Positions 34,861 through 43,682 of a stretch of DNA of 64,000 nucleotides are shown here, one piece after another (the stretch's first letter is position 1; every line of letters starts with the position of its first letter). Below the pieces are notes generated by a model. The model was not told the origin of the DNA. It worked only from the letters and a program-made list of their open reading frames with translations, and did not search any database. The stretch comes from an uncultured Phycisphaerales bacterium (GTDB lineage Bacteria; Planctomycetota; Phycisphaerae; Phycisphaerales; UBA1924), in NCBI GenBank assembly GCA_937995595.1, contig CALKJW010000037.1, positions 1 to 64,000 of the forward strand, written 5' to 3'. A program made the translations under genes and the position numbers.

Positions 34861-35820
34861 CTATGCCTCGGCGTAGTCGTAGCGTGCCGAGTACTTCCCG
34901 CAGCCCTGCTTGCGGATCTGCCGCACAAGGTCATCCACCAGCGCACTGGCGCCGAAGCGGAACCAGTCGGGGCTGAGCCAGCGGTCGCCGAGTGTCTCCT
35001 TCACCATCACGAGGTAGTGCAGGGCGTCCTTGGCCGTGCGGATCCCACCCGCGGGCTTCATGCCGATCATGTGGCCGGTTGTGAGAAAACAGTCGCGGAT
35101 CGCTTCGAGCATGCAGAGCGTCACCGGCATCGTCGCGGCGGGAGTCACCTTGCCGGTGCTGGTCTTGATGAAACCCGTCCCCGCCGGCCCGTCCCCGCCG
35201 TCAACCAGCAGCGCTTCGATCGCAAGATCGCTGGCGCGCCGGACGTTGTCGTAGGTCTCCAGTTCGCCCGTCTCGAGGATCACCTTCAGGTGCACGTGCG
35301 CCGGCGCGTCGCCGCCGATCGAGGCCGAGGCGTTGCACACCGCCTTGAACTCGCGGATCTCTTCAAAGACCAGGTCGCGCTTGCCCGCCAGAAACGCCCC
35401 GCGCGAGATCACCATGTCGATCTCGTCGGCCCCGTCGCGGATCGCCCGGCGCGTGTCCTCGATGCGCACCGCCAGCGGGTACTGCCCGCTCGGGAACCCC
35501 GTCGCGACGCTGGCCACCTTCACGCCCGAGTCCCCGAGCGCCTCTCTCGCAACGGCCACCAGGGTCGGATACACGCACACCGCCGCGACGGGCGCGAGCG
35601 GCCGGCCCTTGTGATCGACTCCCGGCGTGAGCGCCTTGCGGCACAGCGCCCGCACCTTCTCCGGCGAGTCCTTGCCTTCGAGCGTGGTCAGATCGACCAT
35701 CGACATCGCCAGACGCAGGCCGGCGAGTTTGGCCGTGGTCTTGATCGAGCGCGTCCTGAACGACGCGGCCCGCTGCTCGAGCATCACGGCGTCAACGGTG
35801 CGTGCGGGAAGGCTCTTCAT
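34861..35820 (-). CDS. deoC: Deoxyribose-phosphate aldolase
   Basis: 319 residues, class I aldolase. It splits 2-deoxyribose-5-phosphate into acetaldehyde and glyceraldehyde-3-phosphate in nucleoside catabolism. The Schiff-base Lys is in GFIKTSTGK, the second active-site Lys in GMKPAGGIRT, the Asp in DEIDMVI. It is longer than E. coli DeoC (about 260) because of an N-terminal extension seen in many other bacteria. ATG 35820 follows nuoD by 88 nt; no strong Shine-Dalgarno. Two ALDH genes downstream would remove acetaldehyde. No bacterial microcompartment shell genes are present. Confidence 0.93.
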   Translation of the reverse strand: MKSLPARTVDAVMLEQRAASFRTRSIKTTAKLAGLRLAMSMVDLTTLEGKDSPEKVRALCRKALTPGVDHKGRPLAPVAAVCVYPTLVAVAREALGDSGVKVASVATGFPSGQYPLAVRIEDTRRAIRDGADEIDMVISRGAFLAGKRDLVFEEIREFKAVCNASASIGGDAPAHVHLKVILETGELETYDNVRRASDLAIEALLVDGGDGPAGTGFIKTSTGKVTPAATMPVTLCMLEAIRDCFLTTGHMIGMKPAGGIRTAKDALHYLVMVKETLGDRWLSPDWFRFGASALVDDLVRQIRKQGCGKYSARYDYAEA

Positions 35821-35908
35821 GCGGGAAGTCCCGTGGGAGAGCGGCAGGCCGGCCAGGCGGCGCCCCGGCGCGTCGACGCGCCGCGCCCCGGCGCAGCGCG
35901 TCAACGCC

Positions 35909-37198
35909 TCACCGGTCCAGTTCCGCGGCGACAACGTTGATCGAACCCAGGATCGCCGGGACGTCCGACAGCAGGTGGCCCTCGGTCAGCCGCGCCATCA
36001 CCGAGTAGTTGATGAAGCACGCCGGCCGCGTCCGCACGCGGAACGACCGCGGCGAGCCGTCGGCCACGATGTAGAACCCCTGCTCGCCGTTGGGTCCCTC
36101 GTTGCAGCCGTAGGCCTCCGCGACCGGCGCCTTCCAGCCGCGGTTGGACATCACCAGTTCGAAGTGCTGGATCAGGCCCTCGATCGAGCCGTACACGTCC
36201 TTCTTGGGCGGCTTGACCATCTTCGCGTCGGCGTAGGTGTCGACCGGCCCGCCGGGGATGGCGTCGATCAACTGCCGCACGATGTGCATCGACTGCTTGA
36301 TCTCCTCGACGCGCACGCGGAAGCGCGCGTACGCGTCGCCCTCCAGCGCGATCGGCACCTTGAACTCGACCGCGGGCGCGCCGGCGTTGTCCCAGTTGTC
36401 CTTGTAGCACAGGTACGGGAAGTCCTTGCGCAGGTCGCGCTTCACGCCGCTGGCGCGGGCCATCGGCCCCGAGAGCGAGTGCGCGACCGCCTCGTCGTGC
36501 CCGATCTGCCCGACGCCCTGCGTGCGGTCGATGAAGATGCGGTTGGCGTTCAGCAGGCCCTCGAACTCGTCGACCGCGCGCGGCAGGTCGTCGTTGACCA
36601 GGTCCTTGACCAGCTTGCGGAACACCGCCTCGTCGGGCAGGTCCTGCATCAGCCCGCCGACGCGCGTCCAGTCGGCGTGGAATCGCTGACCCGCGATGAA
36701 GTCGCAGATGTCGTAGATCTTCTCGCGCGGGTTGAAGGCGAACAGGAACGCCGTGATCGCCCCGAGGTCCAGCGCCGCCGCGCCCACGCACAGCAGGTGG
36801 TTCTGGATCCGCGCCAGTTCGTTCATGATCGTCCGCAGCGCCTTGCAGCGCGGCGTGATCTCGATCCCGAACAGCGTCTCCACCGCCCCGTGCCACGTGA
36901 TGTCGTTGTGGATCGGCGACAGGTAGTCCATCCGCGAGACGATCGTCACGTACTGGTTGTAGTCCAGGTGCTCGCCGAGTTTCTCAAAGCCCGAGTGCAG
37001 GTAACCGATGTGCGGCGTGCAGCGCGCCACGCGCTCGCCGTCGAGTTCCAGCACCAGCCGCAGCGTGGTGTGCGTCGCCGGGTGCTGCGGGCCGAAGTTC
37101 AGCACCCAGCGCTCGCCCGTGTCCACGTGCTCCCTCAGGTAGCCCGTGCTCTCGGCGTCGACGTCGATTCCCTGCTCGGGTCGGATCGTGTACGGCAT
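35909..37198 (-). CDS. nuoD: NADH-quinone oxidoreductase subunit D
   Basis: 429 residues. The 49-kDa subunit of complex I that with NuoB forms the quinone site at the cytoplasmic face of the inner membrane. Family motifs: NFGPQHPATHTTLRLVLELDGE, HIGYLHSGFEKL, DYLSPIHND, RTIMNELARIQNHLL, EAYGCNEGPNGEQGFYIVADGSPRSFRVRTRPACFINYS. Length is typical. It stands alone here; nuoI is 16 kb away, also alone. TACGAT ends 8 nt before the ATG, slightly longer than the leaderless spacing. Confidence 0.95.
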   Translation of the reverse strand: MPYTIRPEQGIDVDAESTGYLREHVDTGERWVLNFGPQHPATHTTLRLVLELDGERVARCTPHIGYLHSGFEKLGEHLDYNQYVTIVSRMDYLSPIHNDITWHGAVETLFGIEITPRCKALRTIMNELARIQNHLLCVGAAALDLGAITAFLFAFNPREKIYDICDFIAGQRFHADWTRVGGLMQDLPDEAVFRKLVKDLVNDDLPRAVDEFEGLLNANRIFIDRTQGVGQIGHDEAVAHSLSGPMARASGVKRDLRKDFPYLCYKDNWDNAGAPAVEFKVPIALEGDAYARFRVRVEEIKQSMHIVRQLIDAIPGGPVDTYADAKMVKPPKKDVYGSIEGLIQHFELVMSNRGWKAPVAEAYGCNEGPNGEQGFYIVADGSPRSFRVRTRPACFINYSVMARLTEGHLLSDVPAILGSINVVAAELDR

Positions 37199-37206
37199 AG
37201 GCCCGG

Positions 37207-37212
37207 ATCGTA
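37207..37212 (-). promoter_or_regulatory. TACGAT -10-like box 8 nt before nuoD
   Basis: Minus-strand TACGAT; the 8-nt spacing is a little long for a leaderless transcript. Confidence 0.3.
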
Positions 37213-37240
37213 GCGAGTCGCGGCCGCCGCGGCGTCGCGC

Positions 37241-39775
37241 TCAGACCCGCTCGCCCCGCCCGTACCGCACCCGCACATACGTCGACCACGGCGGGACCCG
37301 CTTGAGCGCGTTGATCAGCCGGTACGACCGGCTCGATTCGATCATCGCAAGACGCCTGCTGGGCGGCAGTTTGAGTTCTTCGAGCCGCCAGTTGCGCCCC
37401 CACCGCGCCCGCGCCAGCACGCCGTAGGGCGGCAGGCTCTTGCACGCCCGCACCAGCCGCCACGAGCGCGAACTCTCGATCTCCGCCAGCCGCTCCGCCG
37501 CGGCACGCTCGGCCCGCGCGGCCTCCTGCGCCGCGGCGTGCTCGCCGAGCACCCGAGCGTGCTCGGCACGCACCGACCAGAGGTGGTCGGTCAGGTCCTC
37601 GAGCCGGAGCAGTTCCACGGCCTGCACGGCGGTCTCGACGGCCAGGCTCTCGGGCAGCGCGACGCGCGGCGAAACCTCGGCGAGGCGCCGCGCCTCGCGG
37701 AACAGTTCGAGCATGCGCCCGCCCATGTCCGCCAGTTCAAAGCGCGACTCGATGCGGCGGCGCGCCGCCGCGCCCATCGCGACGCGGCGCGGGCCGTCGG
37801 TCATCAGGTCCAGGAGCGCACCGGCGTACCGCTCCGCTTCGGCCGCGACGTCGGTCCGGCCGTCCTCTGTCAACACCCGCTCCAGCAGCACGCCGGTCTC
37901 GGGCGTCACCAGTTCGCGCTGCCCGCCCACCGCCGCGCCGACGACCGCAAGGCCCGTCGCCATGGCCTCGTACACCGCCAGCGCGATGCCCTCCCACTGC
38001 GAAGGCAGGAAGAAGATGTCGCTCGCGGCCAGCAGCGCGGGCACGCGGTCGGGCGCGACCTCGCCGAGCATCACCACGGGCCCGCCGGCGCCGGGACGGT
38101 CGCCGCGGAGCAGCCCCAGCCGCGCCAGGCGGGAACGCAGAGCCTCCCGGTCCTCGCCGTCGCCCGCGGCCAGCACCGTGAAGGCCGGGCGGTCGGGGTG
38201 GCGCTGGGCCAGCCGCCGCAGGCGCGCGACCGACTCGGCGAACACGTCGGGCTGCTTCTGCGGGCAGAACCGCGCGGCGTACAGGATCACGCACTCGCCC
38301 GGGCCGATGCCCAGCGACGCGCGGACCTGCGCGCGGGCCGCCGGGTCGGGCCGGTGCACCGACGTGTCGGCGTTGGTGTAGCACACGCTCACGCGCGCCG
38401 GCTCGGCCCCGCGCACGACCATCCACGACTTGAGGTGCTCCGACGAGACGATGTTCAGGTCCAGTTGCTCGCGCATCGCCGCGCCCGAGCGCGGGTGCCC
38501 GCCGTTGCGCCAGTGCGGCTCCTCCATGTGGGCAAAGTCGACGTAGACCGGCCCGGGGCAGTGCGCGCGCAGGAACGGCAGGAACATGTACCCCGCCGAG
38601 GAGTTGGTGATCATCACCACGTCCGGCCGTCGCGAATCGATCAGCGCGCGGAGGAACCGCGGCTGGTCCGCCTGACGGAGGAAGTGGTCCATGCAGAACA
38701 CGTCGGGCGTGATCGCCGCGAACCGCGGCAGCCACGGGTGCCCGCGGCCCGTCGCCGCGATGGTCACGCCCCAGCCCTCGTCCGTCAGGAGCCGCGCCAG
38801 GTCGAGGTTGAAGCGGTCCGCCCCGCCCATGCGCAGCCACGGGACGATCATCAGGATGCGCGGCCGGTCCTTGCGGAGCGGGTTCAAGATCGGCGCATCG
38901 GCCGGGACCGTCTCGAACGGGACCGGCCAGTGCGGGTCGAGCCGCGGGAACCCGCCGGGCTCGAACAGCGCGGGGTACATCGCGCGCAGCCGCGCACGGA
39001 ACGCCTCGCGCCGCGTCTCGTCGCCGAGGTTCTCCCAGTCGTCGTGCTGGTTGTCGCGCCGGCGGTACCAGTCGAGGTACTCGGGGATCGTCCCGCCCCA
39101 GAGCCCGCACGACGCAGCGCGGACCCAGTAGTCCCAGTCCTCCATCCCGCCGCGGATCGTCTCGTCGCACCCGCCGATGGCGTCGTGCGTCGAACGCCGG
39201 ATCATCGACGTCGCGGTCACGAGGTTGTTGTCCAGAAAGGCCGGGCCGTCGTGGAAGCCCTTGGTCCACAGGTACCGCTTGGCCCCGAACCCCACCGACC
39301 AACTGCCGACGAACGCCGCGCGGGGGTACGACGCGAGGTACCACGCCGACTTCTCGAGCGTGGTCGGCTCGATCAGGTCGTCGGAGTCGATCTGGTACAC
39401 CAGTTCGGCGCGCGCGGCGCGGAACCCCGTGTTGCGTGCCGCGGGCAGGCCGTGGTTGACACGGTGGTCGATCACGCGCACCCGCCCCTGCCACTCGGGC
39501 GCGAGCGCGCCCGCGCGGTACTCGCCGAGCACGCGCAGCGATTCGGGGTCGGTCGAGCCGTCGTTGACGATGACCCACTCGAAGTTCTGCAGCGACTGGC
39601 CGAGGACGCACCGCGCCGTTTCGTGGAACACCGGCCCGGTGTTGTAGAACGGCGTGACCACCGACACCGCGGGCGGCTCGCCGTCCGCGCGCGCAGGGTC
39701 GAGCGCGTACCGGCACGCCGGTCGCCGCGGCGACGCGGGGTGATTGCCGTAGTCTGGCTCGACGGGGTCGATCAT
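37241..39775 (-). CDS. GT2-GT4 fused glycosyltransferase
   Basis: 844 residues. Residues about 38-290 are a GT-A family 2 domain (VSVVTPFYNTGPVFHETARCVLGQSL, WVIVNDGSTD, YQIDSDDLI with the DxD). Residues about 308-700 are a GT-B family 4 domain (MIVPWLRMGGADRFNLDLARLL, ILYAARFCPQKQPDVFAESV, PSQWEGIALAVYEAMATGLAVVG). Both look intact, so one protein could add two sugars. The C-terminus has two copies of a positively charged segment beginning IESSRSWRL and IESSRSYRL, of a kind found at the ends of other glycosyltransferases. Probably makes a surface glycan. A TAGACT box at 39810-39815 would give a leader of about 30 nt. Confidence 0.88.
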   Translation of the reverse strand: MIDPVEPDYGNHPASPRRPACRYALDPARADGEPPAVSVVTPFYNTGPVFHETARCVLGQSLQNFEWVIVNDGSTDPESLRVLGEYRAGALAPEWQGRVRVIDHRVNHGLPAARNTGFRAARAELVYQIDSDDLIEPTTLEKSAWYLASYPRAAFVGSWSVGFGAKRYLWTKGFHDGPAFLDNNLVTATSMIRRSTHDAIGGCDETIRGGMEDWDYWVRAASCGLWGGTIPEYLDWYRRRDNQHDDWENLGDETRREAFRARLRAMYPALFEPGGFPRLDPHWPVPFETVPADAPILNPLRKDRPRILMIVPWLRMGGADRFNLDLARLLTDEGWGVTIAATGRGHPWLPRFAAITPDVFCMDHFLRQADQPRFLRALIDSRRPDVVMITNSSAGYMFLPFLRAHCPGPVYVDFAHMEEPHWRNGGHPRSGAAMREQLDLNIVSSEHLKSWMVVRGAEPARVSVCYTNADTSVHRPDPAARAQVRASLGIGPGECVILYAARFCPQKQPDVFAESVARLRRLAQRHPDRPAFTVLAAGDGEDREALRSRLARLGLLRGDRPGAGGPVVMLGEVAPDRVPALLAASDIFFLPSQWEGIALAVYEAMATGLAVVGAAVGGQRELVTPETGVLLERVLTEDGRTDVAAEAERYAGALLDLMTDGPRRVAMGAAARRRIESRFELADMGGRMLELFREARRLAEVSPRVALPESLAVETAVQAVELLRLEDLTDHLWSVRAEHARVLGEHAAAQEAARAERAAAERLAEIESSRSWRLVRACKSLPPYGVLARARWGRNWRLEELKLPPSRRLAMIESSRSYRLINALKRVPPWSTYVRVRYGRGERV

Positions 39776-39809
39776 GGTGTTTCCCGGCCGCGCTCGGCGC
39801 GGCCCGGCA

Positions 39810-39815
39810 AGTCTA
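39810..39815 (-). promoter_or_regulatory. TAGACT -10 box for the GT2-GT4 gene
   Basis: Minus-strand TAGACT about 34 nt before the ATG at 39775; expected leader near 28 nt. Confidence 0.3.
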
Positions 39816-39829
39816 CCCGCGCACTCGAA

Positions 39830-40609
39830 TCACCACGACAGGTCGGACTCGAAGCCCAGTTCGACCAGCAGTTCGCCGGCGATCCGCTTGAACGCGGCCT
39901 TGTCCGCCTCGGTCATCGCCTCGCGCCAGTGCGGGGCCGGGGGCTGCGCCGGCACGCGTGCCCGCGCGGCCTGCACCGCCGCGAGCAGCCGCCCCTGCTC
40001 CGACGACACGCCGAGCCAGCGGCACACGGAGCCGAAGGCGCGCGCGGTCTCGGCGCCGAGTTCGTCCTCGCGCAGGATCATGGCGCGGTCGCCGAGCAGT
40101 TCCGCCGCGCGGAGCGCGCCGCGCAGGCTGTTCGCCCAGCGCACCACGGCCAGGCGGAGCGACGGCGCGTCGAACAGGAGCGCGGGCCTGCTCATGCCCG
40201 CGCACCACGGGCGGCCGGCGCGCGCCAGTTGACCGCACCGCTCCGCGACGACCGCGCGCCGGCCGTCGCCGATCACGCACACCAGCGGCGCGCCCGGGAA
40301 CGCCGCGACCAGCCGGTCGGCCGACTCGATGTCCGAAAGGTCCACCTGGGTGCCCACGTGCCGCACCCCCGCGGCGTGCCCGTTCCGCACGCGCATCGCC
40401 GCGACGCGCGACGACTCGTCGAGCATCTGCCGCATCGCGCCGCGCGACGACTCCACCCCCGACGCGCCGCCGTGCAGCAGGAGCGCGGACGGGTGCGTGT
40501 CGATCTCGGGGTGGATGTCGAACAGGCCCGCCAGCAGCGTCGGGTCCGCGCCGCCGCAGGCCGAGAAGAACACCGGCAGCACGGGCGCAACCGCCGCACG
40601 CTCCGACAT
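39830..40609 (-). CDS. Sulfotransferase-like protein with altered phosphosulfate loop
   Basis: 259 residues from ATG 40609 (or 274 from ATG 40654). FFSACGGADPTLLAGLFDIHPEID has the layout of the PAPS 5'-phosphosulfate loop (family GxPRSGTTLLxxLLDxHPEI), but RSGTT is replaced by GGADPT, so PAPS binding is doubtful. VCVIGDGRRAVVAE aligns with the 3'-phosphate-binding region, and the end (HWREAMTEADKAAFKRIAGELLVELGFE) is the common C-terminal helix pair. May be an inactive or neo-functional homologue. Lies between a large glycosyltransferase and pepA, with cysC 1.8 kb away. Confidence 0.6.
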   Translation of the reverse strand: MSERAAVAPVLPVFFSACGGADPTLLAGLFDIHPEIDTHPSALLLHGGASGVESSRGAMRQMLDESSRVAAMRVRNGHAAGVRHVGTQVDLSDIESADRLVAAFPGAPLVCVIGDGRRAVVAERCGQLARAGRPWCAGMSRPALLFDAPSLRLAVVRWANSLRGALRAAELLGDRAMILREDELGAETARAFGSVCRWLGVSSEQGRLLAAVQAARARVPAQPPAPHWREAMTEADKAAFKRIAGELLVELGFESDLSW

Positions 40610-40733
40610 CCCACGTTCGCTCAACGGGGATGTGCGGGTGGAGTGCCGTGTCATCGCGTGCGGTTCTCGTGTCTGGAGCGCGCCCCGGGCGCGCGGGCCC
40701 GCGGCCCGGCCCCCCGCGGTGGTCCGATTCTAC

Positions 40734-40789
40734 CGCGCCCGCGGCCGCGCGCCAAACGCGCCCGCGGCCGCGCGCCAGACGCGCCCGCC
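40734..40789. repeat. 23-bp GC-rich tandem repeat, about 2.4 copies
   Basis: Unit CGCGCCCGCGGCCGCGCGCC plus AAA or AGA at 40734-40756 and 40757-40779, with a partial third copy. It fills the gap between pepA and the sulfotransferase-like gene. Confidence 0.6.
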
Positions 40790-40798
40790 GAGCGCCGC

Positions 40799-42310
40799 TC
40801 AGCCCGCCGCCAGTTCCGCCAGCAGCCGCACGCCCCAGCCCGTCGGCCCCTTGACAAAGCAGCCGTTGTCGGACTCGGACACGTGCACGCCCGCGATGTC
40901 CAGGTGCGCCCACGGCACCTTGGGCTCGACGAAGTACGACAGGAACGCCGCGCCCTGGATCGGGTGCGCCTTGCGGTTCGGGTTCGAGTTCACGATGTCG
41001 GCGACCTGCGACTTCATCATGTCGCGGTACTCCTGGTCGTGCGGCAGGCGCCAGAAGCGCTCGCCGGTGGTCTCCATCGCGCGCTCCAGGTGCGAGCGCA
41101 GGCGGTCGTCGTCGCAGAACAGCCCGGCGAACGTCGAGCCCAGCGCGGTGACGACCCCGCCGGTCAGCGTCGCGATGTCCACGATCGCCGCGGGCGACTC
41201 CTTCTCGCACGCCCAGATCAGCGCGTCGGCGAGCACCAGCCGCCCCTCGGCGTCGGTGTTCGTGACCTCGACGCTCACGCCGTTGCGGAACGTGATCACG
41301 TCGTCGGGGCGGTAGGCCTCGTCGGAGATCGAGTTCTCGGCGACGGCCAGCAGCGCGACGACGCGCCGCGCCGGCCTGACCACCGTCGCGATCGCGTGCA
41401 TCGCGCCCAGCACGGCGCACCCCCCGTCCTTGTCGCGCTTCATGCCCGCCATCCCCGGCGTGGGCTTGATGCTCAGGCCGCCGGTGTCGTACGTCATGGT
41501 CTTGCCGACCAGCACCAGCGGGCGCTCGTCGCGCCCGCGCCGGCCGCCGCGCACCCCCGGCCACTCCAGCCGGATCAGGCACGGCTTGTTCTCCGACGCC
41601 TTGCCCACGTTGATCAGGCCGGCGAATCGCTCCTTCTCCAGGTCGTCGCCCGCGAACACGCGGCAGGCCAGCCCGGTCCTCTTCGCCATCGCACGCGCCT
41701 GCGCCGCGATGTAGTCGGTCGTCGCGATGTTCGGCGGCGTCTCGGACAGGTCGCGCGCCAGGTTCGTCGACGCCGCGAGCGCCAGCCCCGTGCCCAGCCC
41801 GCGCTCGAACGCCGCGTCCGACGAGCGCACGTGCAGCGCTGCGCGCTTCGGCCGATCGCCGCTGCCCTTGCCCTTGAGCCGGTCGTAGTTCCACGCGATC
41901 AGTCCGAGCCCCTCGCCGAAGAGCCGGCCCGCCACTTCGGGCTTGAGGCGGGCGCCCTTCTGGGCGCGGTCGCCCAGCAGCGCGGCGAGTTCGACGCTCA
42001 CGCGCGCGTCCCTGGTCTGCGCCAGACGACGCCCCACCGCGCCCGCGGCGGTGCGCAGCATCCCGGGCTTGAACCTGGCGCGGTCGCCCAGGCCGACGAT
42101 CAGCACGCGCCCGGGCGCGCCCTTGCCCGTCGGGTACGCCTCGGCGATGCGCCCGAGTTCGCCGGTGCAGTCGGCCCTCGCCGCGGCACGGGCGACCGAT
42201 CCGTCGGTGTCCAGCGCCCGCGCGCGGGGGTCGAGCGCGCCGCCCTTGAAGATGCCGACGACCACGGCCTGCGCGTCGCCCTTGCCGCCGATGCTGACCG
42301 ACTCGAACAT
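40799..42310 (-). CDS. pepA: Leucyl aminopeptidase (M17)
   Basis: 503 residues. Cytosolic metallo-aminopeptidase that trims N-terminal residues; PepA homologues also bind DNA. The metal site is visible: [16 protein letters not shown] (family GKGITFDTGG) and [14 protein letters not shown]. The N-terminal ~170 residues form the usual macro-like domain. Length is typical. AAGGAG 9 nt before the ATG 42310 gives the start; an upstream TACACT at 42383-42388 (minus) is a likely -10 box with a leader of about 66 nt. Divergent from cysC. Confidence 0.93.
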   Translation of the reverse strand: MFESVSIGGKGDAQAVVVGIFKGGALDPRARALDTDGSVARAAARADCTGELGRIAEAYPTGKGAPGRVLIVGLGDRARFKPGMLRTAAGAVGRRLAQTRDARVSVELAALLGDRAQKGARLKPEVAGRLFGEGLGLIAWNYDRLKGKGSGDRPKRAALHVRSSDAAFERGLGTGLALAASTNLARDLSETPPNIATTDYIAAQARAMAKRTGLACRVFAGDDLEKERFAGLINVGKASENKPCLIRLEWPGVRGGRRGRDERPLVLVGKTMTYDTGGLSIKPTPGMAGMKRDKDGGCAVLGAMHAIATVVRPARRVVALLAVAENSISDEAYRPDDVITFRNGVSVEVTNTDAEGRLVLADALIWACEKESPAAIVDIATLTGGVVTALGSTFAGLFCDDDRLRSHLERAMETTGERFWRLPHDQEYRDMMKSQVADIVNSNPNRKAHPIQGAAFLSYFVEPKVPWAHLDIAGVHVSESDNGCFVKGPTGWGVRLLAELAAG

Positions 42311-42382
42311 GCTCCATCTCCTTTCGGGCCGCACGCCTGTGCGGTGCAGCCATTCAGCCTTGGCGCGTCGCGCCGGGCCGCA

Positions 42383-42388
42383 AGTGTA
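42383..42388 (-). promoter_or_regulatory. TACACT -10 box for pepA
   Basis: Minus-strand TACACT; predicted leader of about 66 nt includes the pepA AAGGAG. Confidence 0.35.
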
Positions 42389-42422
42389 CGGCCGCGAGAG
42401 CGGTTGCGCACGGGTCGCGGCC

Positions 42423-42428
42423 TACACT
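42423..42428 (+). promoter_or_regulatory. TACACT -10 box, leaderless spacing (6 nt) to cysC
   Basis: Ends 6 nt before the cysC ATG; no Shine-Dalgarno. Confidence 0.5.
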
Positions 42429-42434
42429 CGGCCC

Positions 42435-43109
42435 ATGACCACCACCCCCGCCGCGTCGTCCAAGCCCGTTGTCGTTCCCTCCGCCGCCACCAAGGGCACC
42501 AACCTGCACTGGCACGAGGGGAACATCACCCGCGCCGAGCGCTCCAGACTGCTCAACGCGACGGGCGCGACGCTCTGGTTCACCGGCCTTTCCGCCTCCG
42601 GCAAGAGCACCATCGCCTGCGCGCTGGAGCAGGTCCTCGTGCAGCGCGGCATCCACTGCTACCGCCTCGACGGCGACAACATCCGCATGGGCCTGAACAA
42701 GAACCTCGGCTTCTCCGCCGAGGACCGGGCCGAGAACATCCGCCGCATCGGCGAGGTCGCCAGACTCTTCGCCGATTCGGGCTGCATCGCGCTGACGAGT
42801 TTCATCAGCCCCTACCGCGCCGACCGCGACGCGGCCCGCGCCGTGCACGAAAGGGACCCCGCCGGGGCGATCCCCTTCATCGAGGTCTTCGTCGATGCGC
42901 CGATCGAGGTCTGCGAGCAGCGCGACCCCAAGGGCCTTTACAAAAAGGCCCGCGCCGGCCAGATCAAGGGCTTTACGGGCATCGACGACCCCTACGAGGC
43001 CCCCGCCCATCCCGAACTGGTCCTCAAGCCCGCGACCATGTCCGTCGAGGACTCGGTCCGCGCGTGCCTGAAGATGCTCGCCGACCGCGGCGTCATCCCC
43101 AGCGCCTGA
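42435..43109 (+). CDS. cysC: Adenylyl-sulfate kinase
   Basis: 224 residues. It phosphorylates adenosine-5'-phosphosulfate to PAPS with ATP. P-loop GLSASGKST (residues about 52-60), [46 protein letters not shown], and [41 protein letters not shown] are family motifs. A ~25-residue N-terminal extension precedes the domain. No sulfate adenylyltransferase genes are in the window. PAPS would serve sulfate assimilation or sulfotransferases, one of whose relatives lies nearby. Confidence 0.95.
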   Translation: MTTTPAASSKPVVVPSAATKGTNLHWHEGNITRAERSRLLNATGATLWFTGLSASGKSTIACALEQVLVQRGIHCYRLDGDNIRMGLNKNLGFSAEDRAENIRRIGEVARLFADSGCIALTSFISPYRADRDAARAVHERDPAGAIPFIEVFVDAPIEVCEQRDPKGLYKKARAGQIKGFTGIDDPYEAPAHPELVLKPATMSVEDSVRACLKMLADRGVIPSA

Positions 43110-43116
43110 GTTCGCC

Positions 43117-43647
43117 TCAGCGGTTGTCGCGCGCGGTGCGCGTGAACCGCGCCAGGCTCTCGTCCCGATCCGGGCCGGGCGTCACAGCCAGCGCGTCGCC
43201 GAGCAGTCGAACGCCGCGGGCCCGCTGCAGCGCGCCGGTGTACCGCGCCTCCAGGTGCATGAGTTCGGGCGGCCCGGCGCGCCGCGTCGAGATCATCGGT
43301 GCAAGCACAAACTCGCCGCGCACCAGCGCCGCGCCGTCCAGCTTCGACGCCATGCGGTTGACGCCGGTGTACCCGCCCACCGATCCATCCGGCTCGATCA
43401 CCATCGACGGCGGCTGGTCGTCCCAGTTGGGCGGGAGCCAGTCCGCCAGTCGGCGGCCCTCGAGTTCGACGAGCGTCCACTCGCCCGCCAGCGCGGCCAG
43501 CCCCTCGTCCGCGCTAACGAACGACGACTTGGCGTCCTCGCCCAGCGGCCCGCCCGTGCGGCACGCGACCGTGGCCGCGGCGCCCAACACCGCCGCGGTA
43601 AGCCCGACCGCCCGCCACCCGTTCGGACCGCCGCGCGTGTTGCCCAT
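43117..43647 (-). CDS. META-domain (HslJ-like) probable lipoprotein
   Basis: 176 residues. Hydrophobic N-terminus with VACRTGG as a possible lipobox Cys29, then a META/HslJ-type domain: LAGEWTLVELEGRRL, SMVIEPDGSVGGYTGVNRMASKLDG, GEFVLAPMISTRRAGPPELMHLEARYTGALQRA. These proteins are secreted and often linked with heat-shock or stress response; the biochemical role is not known. GGAG about 7 nt before the ATG. Convergent with cysC, 7 nt apart; 35 nt downstream of the first dioxygenase gene. Confidence 0.8.
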   Translation of the reverse strand: MGNTRGGPNGWRAVGLTAAVLGAAATVACRTGGPLGEDAKSSFVSADEGLAALAGEWTLVELEGRRLADWLPPNWDDQPPSMVIEPDGSVGGYTGVNRMASKLDGAALVRGEFVLAPMISTRRAGPPELMHLEARYTGALQRARGVRLLGDALAVTPGPDRDESLARFTRTARDNR

Positions 43648-43682
43648 GTCCGACTCCGCGGAAAACCCCCGCGCCTGAGAGT

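Noticed and set aside
34861-37198. deoC plus ALDH as part of a bacterial microcompartment locus
   Set aside because: Planctomycete microcompartment loci contain shell proteins and sugar-phosphate genes; none are present here.
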